Below, piece after piece: positions 60,457 through 64,000 of a stretch of 64,000 bases of DNA (the first letter of the stretch is position 1; every line of letters begins with the position of its first letter). The stretch spans positions 434,001-498,000 of the forward strand of contig JBLHZY010000001.1 in NCBI GenBank assembly GCA_047631555.1, read 5' to 3'. The position numbers were made by a program, and so were the translations under genes. The notes beneath the pieces were generated by a model that saw only the letters and a program-made list of their open reading frames with translations, had not been told where the DNA came from and searched no databases. This DNA is from JBLHZY01 sp047631555 (GTDB lineage Bacteria; Pseudomonadota; Alphaproteobacteria; Rhodobacterales; Rhodobacteraceae).

Positions 60457-61329
60457 CTACCAACGTCCCGAAGCGCCCCCACCAGAGCTTGATCCGCCGC
60501 CAAACGATCCGCCGGAGGAGCCGCCAGAAGAATGCGAACTGCCTGTGCTTGCGATCGTGAATTTCGTGGCTTTGTAATAATCGCAGCGCGCGCATTTGAC
60601 CCGCCGCTCACCCATCCCCGGTATTTTGAGCGAGGCGGGGATCGTGGTCTTGCGGGTATAATGAAGCGCACGGCGTCCGCAACTTGGGCAACGGCGAAAA
60701 CGGGTGAAAAGTCGGCGTCCGAAAAACACCAAAAAGGTTCCAATCGCCGCGATCGCGCCAAATATATAGTTCAGCGTAAGGCCAAGCCGCGCCTCTTTGC
60801 TGAGCTTGGGTGCCTCCTGCCCAGAGGCCATTGGGCGCGCGATTTCTGAGATCACCGCATCCGTGCCGGCCATCAGCCCTTTGGAGTAGCTGCCTTCCCG
60901 AAAATGCGGCAAAAAGTCTGTCTCAACAAGGCTTTGCGCGACCCGGTTGTATGCCGCGCTATAGCCCGACCCGACCTCAATCCGCATCTCACGGTCTTCG
61001 CGCAGCAAAAGCACCATGATCCCGTCGTCACGAACGATATCCCCAACGCCCCATTTGTTGAACAGCGCTGTCGCAAAGGGCTCAAGCTGATCCCACCCAT
61101 AAGGCGCGCGGCTGGCCAGCGTCACAACAACAAGCTCAATCCCGGTCTCATCGCGCAGCGCTTTGATCTTGGCGCGCATTTCGGCCTCTTGGCCTGCATC
61201 AAGAATATCATCCCAATCATTGATCATCGTGTCTTGGTAATCGGGGAGGGTTTTGGCGTAGGCGGCTGTCTGGGCCAAGCAGAGCACCAAAAGGGCGGCA
61301 AAAAGAGGGGTGAGAAGGCGGGTCATCAT
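60457..61329 (-). CDS. TPM-domain membrane protein (YgcG family)
   Basis: The 290-residue protein has a signal peptide (LLTPLFAALLVLCLAQTAAYA) and a TPM_phosphatase fold: TLPDYQDTMINDWDDIL, LRDETGIELVVVTLASRA, REDREMRIEVGSGYSAAYNR. A membrane helix (about 205-225) and a four-cysteine zinc ribbon (CPSCGRRALHY and CARCDYY) follow, then a Gly/Ser tail ending SGGGASGRW. Members may be phosphatases or help photosystem repair in plants; the bacterial role is unknown. ATG 61329 follows AGGAG. A longer in-frame form to 61602 would run through the gap and lacks coding character. Confidence 0.85.
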   Translation of the reverse strand: MMTRLLTPLFAALLVLCLAQTAAYAKTLPDYQDTMINDWDDILDAGQEAEMRAKIKALRDETGIELVVVTLASRAPYGWDQLEPFATALFNKWGVGDIVRDDGIMVLLLREDREMRIEVGSGYSAAYNRVAQSLVETDFLPHFREGSYSKGLMAGTDAVISEIARPMASGQEAPKLSKEARLGLTLNYIFGAIAAIGTFLVFFGRRLFTRFRRCPSCGRRALHYTRKTTIPASLKIPGMGERRVKCARCDYYKATKFTIASTGSSHSSGGSSGGSFGGGSSSGGGASGRW

Positions 61330-61426
61330 CAACAGGTCTCCTGAGTTACTTCGCCAGCTTAGGGGATGCGCACAGCTTCGCCAAGGGGGCCAAGACCGCG
61401 GCGCACGACACCAAATCAAGTGCCCC

Positions 61427-62408
61427 TTAATGCCTGCGGCCGCGGTTTTTATGTGCACTATGCGCGCCGTCATCGTGCTTGTGGCTGCCATATGCGCGCC
61501 GCCCGTCAGAGCCAAACTCCCTGTTTTCAGGGTCGCCCGCATAAGAGCCGCGCGCACCTTCGCGCCGGCTAAGTATTCCCCCAGCACCAAACCCACCACC
61601 AAGAATGCCTTCGGTGTTGCGCTTCAAAATCACATATTTTCCGAACAGATAAAAATCGCAGCTTTTACAGGTAATCCGCTCTTCGCCGTAACCATCCGTC
61701 ATGCCCGTTTCGGGAATGACGGTCTGACGGCGCATGCGTAAAGTGCGGTGCTTACATTGAGGGCAGCGGCGCAAACGCACCAAAATCTGACGCCATCTTT
61801 TTAGGAATATCACAAAAAGCACGGCGGGCACGGCGATGAAGTAGCCCAGGTATCCCTTTAAAAACGCTAAAGTTTTCGATCGCTCACTTGCTGCGGGGGC
61901 AATTTTGCTGCGCGCGATGTAGTTATGGATTTCCTGAAGCGCGTGCAGCATCCCAATGTTAAGGCGCCCGCCTTCGTACTGTGGGGCCAAGCGCGAGCCT
62001 GCGATGCCCTTCGCGGGTATCTGCGGCGGCGGCGGAATAGCTTGTGCCAAGTGCGATTTGCGCCTCTGGATCGTCGCCAATAAAATCAACGAAAACCAAG
62101 ATGCCGCGTGTGCGTCGCGCATCCGTATCGGCCCATTTGCCAAAGAGCGCGCTGATCAATGCTTCCCGCGTCTCCCAGCCATAATCCGCGCTGTTCTGCA
62201 GAGTCACAATGCCAATCTCGGCCCCGGTTTTGGCGCGAATTCTGTTGATCTTGTGTGCAAAGTTGCGCGCATCATTGTCGCTATAGCGCTGCGCCCAGTC
62301 GTTGATCATCGGGTCATTGAAATCGGGCAGGGTTTGGGCATTGGCTGAAGGCATCAGCACCAAAAGCGCAAACACGACGGACAGCAGGCGGACAAATCGG
62401 CGAACCAT
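61427..62408 (-). pseudogene. Frameshifted paralogue of the TPM-domain gene
   Basis: This second TPM gene starts at ATG 62408 (MVRRFVRLLSVVFALLV, a signal peptide ending SANA-Q) and continues TLPDFNDPMINDWAQRY, as in its neighbour. After GTSYSAAAADTREG the sequence must change frame to read IAGSRLAPQYEGGRLNIGM. One extra G in the GGG at 62009-62007 (minus strand) explains the shift; both frames are otherwise intact and aligned with the paralogue over the junction. The downstream part carries a membrane helix (LGYFIAVPAVLFVIFLK), a zinc ribbon (CPQCKHRTL and CKSCDFY) and a His/Gly-rich tail. Sequencing error, true pseudogene or slippage are all possible. Confidence 0.75.
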
Positions 62409-62695
62409 TACAAAACACTCCATAGTTCCGCCTAGCCTAAAGGATAGGCCGGCAATCGCCAGGCGATCACGCGCTGTCGCAAAAGATTTCACAGAAGTGA
62501 TCATGGTGCCGAAAATCAGCCAATTTCCGCGCAAATTTCACCGCCCAAAAGCGCCGTTTCGGCGCCGTTTCGCGCAGTTCTCTCCCCGCCCGAGCAAATG
62601 CGAAAATGGCTCTTTAAACCCGCACCAAACCCACACATTTCTATTCCATAGCCCGGCAATTGCATGGGCTCGCTTGCAAATACAGGAGTGAAATT

Positions 62696-63292
62696 ATGAC
62701 TTTGAGTACTCGAATTCTGGCCGCCTCGGCGCTGGCCGCACTTGCCTCAACCGCCGCCTTCGCGGGCAATCTTGATCCGGTCGCGCCCGCCCCGGTCATT
62801 GCCGCCGCAGCCCCCTATACCGCCCCCGGCACCGATTGGACGGGTGGCTACGCCGGTGTTCAGCTTGGTTATGGCAAGGCCAACATTGGCGCAGGTAATG
62901 GCAACGGGCTGCTGTACGGCGCGCAGGCGGGTTACCTCTATGATTTTGGCAGCTATGTGATCGGTGGCGAGATCGATTTTAACGCCTCGCGTATTGATCT
63001 GGGCGGCGGCAATAGCCTTGATAGCCTCGCGCGCGCCAAATTGCGCGCCGGTTTTGATGCTGGCCCTGCGCTTGTTTATGCAACTGGCGGCGCGGCCTTC
63101 GGGAACGCCACAATCGGCGGCACATCCTACACAGATACCGGATATTTCTACGGTGTCGGCGTTGATTTCATGGTCACAGACCGGATCGTCGTTGGCGGCG
63201 AGGTCACGCAAAACCAGTTTAGCGGATTTGCGGGCTCTGGCTCGAATGTCGATGCGACGGCCGTTGCTTTGCGGGTTTCGATGAAGTTCTGA
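62696..63292 (+). CDS. Outer-membrane beta-barrel protein (Omp25/31-like)
   Basis: The 198-residue protein has a signal peptide (MTLSTRILAASALAALASTA, cut AFA-G) and a barrel with alternating patterns: WTGGYAGVQLGYGKANIG, YGAQAGYLYDFGSYVIGGEID and the final VALRVSMKF ending in Phe as BAM substrates do. Repeated G-A-x-Y segments fit Omp25/Omp31 surface proteins. AGGAG at 62684-62688 sets the ATG. It is a single gene with its own terminator. The 287-base gap before it shows no other gene. Confidence 0.87.
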   Translation: MTLSTRILAASALAALASTAAFAGNLDPVAPAPVIAAAAPYTAPGTDWTGGYAGVQLGYGKANIGAGNGNGLLYGAQAGYLYDFGSYVIGGEIDFNASRIDLGGGNSLDSLARAKLRAGFDAGPALVYATGGAAFGNATIGGTSYTDTGYFYGVGVDFMVTDRIVVGGEVTQNQFSGFAGSGSNVDATAVALRVSMKF

Positions 63293-63318
63293 TCCCCCAG
63301 ATCAGGCTTTGCGAAAGA

Positions 63319-63350
63319 GGGCGCGCTCTGAAAGGGGCGCGCCTTTTGTT
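63319..63350 (+). terminator. Terminator of the outer-membrane protein gene
   Basis: GGCGCGC (63320-63326) pairs with GCGCGCC (63337-63343) and TTTTGTTTG follows. Confidence 0.8.
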
Positions 63351-63370
63351 TGTAGGGCGTTGCTTTTAAA

Positions 63371-63405
63371 GCAAAAACCCCGCGTCGCTGAAAAGCGACA
63401 CGGGG
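63371..63405 (-). terminator. Terminator of the Gfo/Idh/MocA gene
   Basis: On the minus strand CCCCGTGTCGCT, a TTTC loop and AGCGACGCGGGG make a twelve-pair stem followed by TTTTTGC. It is 93 bases past the stop codon of the gene ending at 63498. Confidence 0.85.
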
Positions 63406-63497
63406 CGAACGAATTAATCGCAGACTGCACGGTCGGCCCAACGAGGCCGCTCTGCACCGCCTGCTTAACCCAACGTCATGAAGGAATGGTTAACAAA

Positions 63498-64000
63498 TTA
63501 TAGCGCCTCCCAAGCAGCGTCATTTTTTGAAGAACGAATGCAGGCGGCGATAAAGCGCATCCCCGCAAGACCATCCTCCAAATCGGGCGCGTGAACGGCC
63601 CCATCGGGCGCGATCCCGGCGCGATCCGCGCGGATAAGGGCGGCGGCCTCGGAATAAATCGTCGCAAAGGCCTCCAAATAACCCTCCGGATGGCCGCCCG
63701 GAATACGGCTGACGCGCGCAGCCGCTTCGCTTGCCGCGGCGCCTCCGCGCGTCAGCGTCTGAACCGGCGCGCCAAAGGGCGCATAGCGCAGCGTATTGGC
63801 GCTGCTCTGCGCCCATTCCAGCCCGCCTTTTTCGCCGTAAACCCTGATTTTGATCTCATTCTCATTGCCCGGCGCAACCTGGCTTGCCCAAAGCATCCCG
63901 CGCGCGCCAGAGCCATAACGCAGCATCACATGGATATTGTCATCCACTTGTCGCCCCGGCACAAAAGCCTGCAAATCCGCCGCCAATCGGGCAGGGGCCT
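63498..64000 (-). CDS. Gfo/Idh/MocA family oxidoreductase, C-terminal part
   Basis: The minus strand is open from the right edge to a stop at 63498, giving the last 167 residues of an NAD(P)-dependent dehydrogenase. LQAFVPGRQVDDNIHVMLRYGSGARGML (seen as FVPGRQVDDNIHVMLRY), APGNENEIKIRVYGEKGGLEW and GGHPEGYLEAFATIYSE are the C-terminal fold of the Gfo/Idh/MocA family, which oxidises sugars and inositol derivatives. The N-terminal Rossmann domain is outside the window, so the true start is unknown. Confidence 0.88.
   Translation of the reverse strand, partial: APARLAADLQAFVPGRQVDDNIHVMLRYGSGARGMLWASQVAPGNENEIKIRVYGEKGGLEWAQSSANTLRYAPFGAPVQTLTRGGAAASEAAARVSRIPGGHPEGYLEAFATIYSEAAALIRADRAGIAPDGAVHAPDLEDGLAGMRFIAACIRSSKNDAAWEAL

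Noticed and set aside
61330..61602. 91-residue extension of the TPM gene
   Set aside because: The extension passes the AGGAG ribosome site and signal peptide start at 61329 and is low-complexity.

Overview
The window is chromosomal DNA of an alphaproteobacterium, most likely of the Rhodobacterales (Roseobacter group). The evidence is the high G+C content, the permuted two-piece tmRNA, and gene orders typical of that order: MerR regulator-ihfA-fabH-plsX-rpmF-DUF177 facing bamE; dgt-argS-SPOR protein-nagZ-scpA-scpB; fumC-sspB with small DUF4169 and ribbon-helix-helix genes; and a yfgM-like gene-bamB-der. I do not name a genus.

Layout. 1-3.4 kb: truncated Na+/H+ antiporter, EamA transporter, SelO AMPylase. 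3.4-11.1 kb: a seven-gene minus-strand type VI secretion (T6SS) VgrG island: vgrG, DUF6484/DUF3540-like protein, DUF2169 adaptor, PAAR-like protein with a C-terminal nuclease-like toxin domain, DUF3396-type immunity candidate, an unrecognised protein, and a thiolase-fold protein without the catalytic cysteine. No T6SS core genes are present, so this is a satellite effector island. 11.3-15.5 kb: nucleoside hydrolase, periplasmic Fe3+-binding protein behind two tandem palindromic operators, mazG, PEP-mutase family enzyme, YjbR. 15.7-19.5 kb: cysS-cimA-squalene/phytoene synthase-like operon. 19.5-23.7 kb: small regulators, phospholipid genes, fumC, sspB. 23.8-25.9 kb: chromate pair chrA and rhodanese-ChrB. 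26.5-26.9 kb: tmRNA (tag ANDNKAPMALAA) on the minus strand, next to a lower-GC orphan gene. 27.8-32.5 kb: FAD oxidoreductase, DHFR-like protein, orphan polyamine-type binding protein, AcuI/YhdH reductase. 32.7-36.5 kb: yfgM-like gene, bamB, der. 36.8-40 kb: exonuclease III, HI0933-type flavoprotein, Hint-domain protein. 40-50 kb: erpA, dgt, acetyltransferase, CPA1-RCK antiporter, argS, SPOR protein, nagZ, scpA, scpB. 50-57.4 kb: dCTP deaminase, tRNA-Pro(GGG), the lipid/ribosome/IHF operon, bamE, msrB. 57.6-64 kb: OlsB-type acyltransferase with an internal repeat insertion, Uup-type ABC-F ATPase, two TPM-domain genes (one frameshifted), Omp25-like barrel protein, and the C-terminal part of a Gfo/Idh/MocA dehydrogenase.

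Most of the window is ordinary core genome. The accessory parts that stand out are the VgrG island with its PAAR-nuclease effector, the gene beside ssrA, the 26-bp hairpin repeat array before rpmF, the repeat insertion in OlsB, and the frameshifted TPM paralogue.
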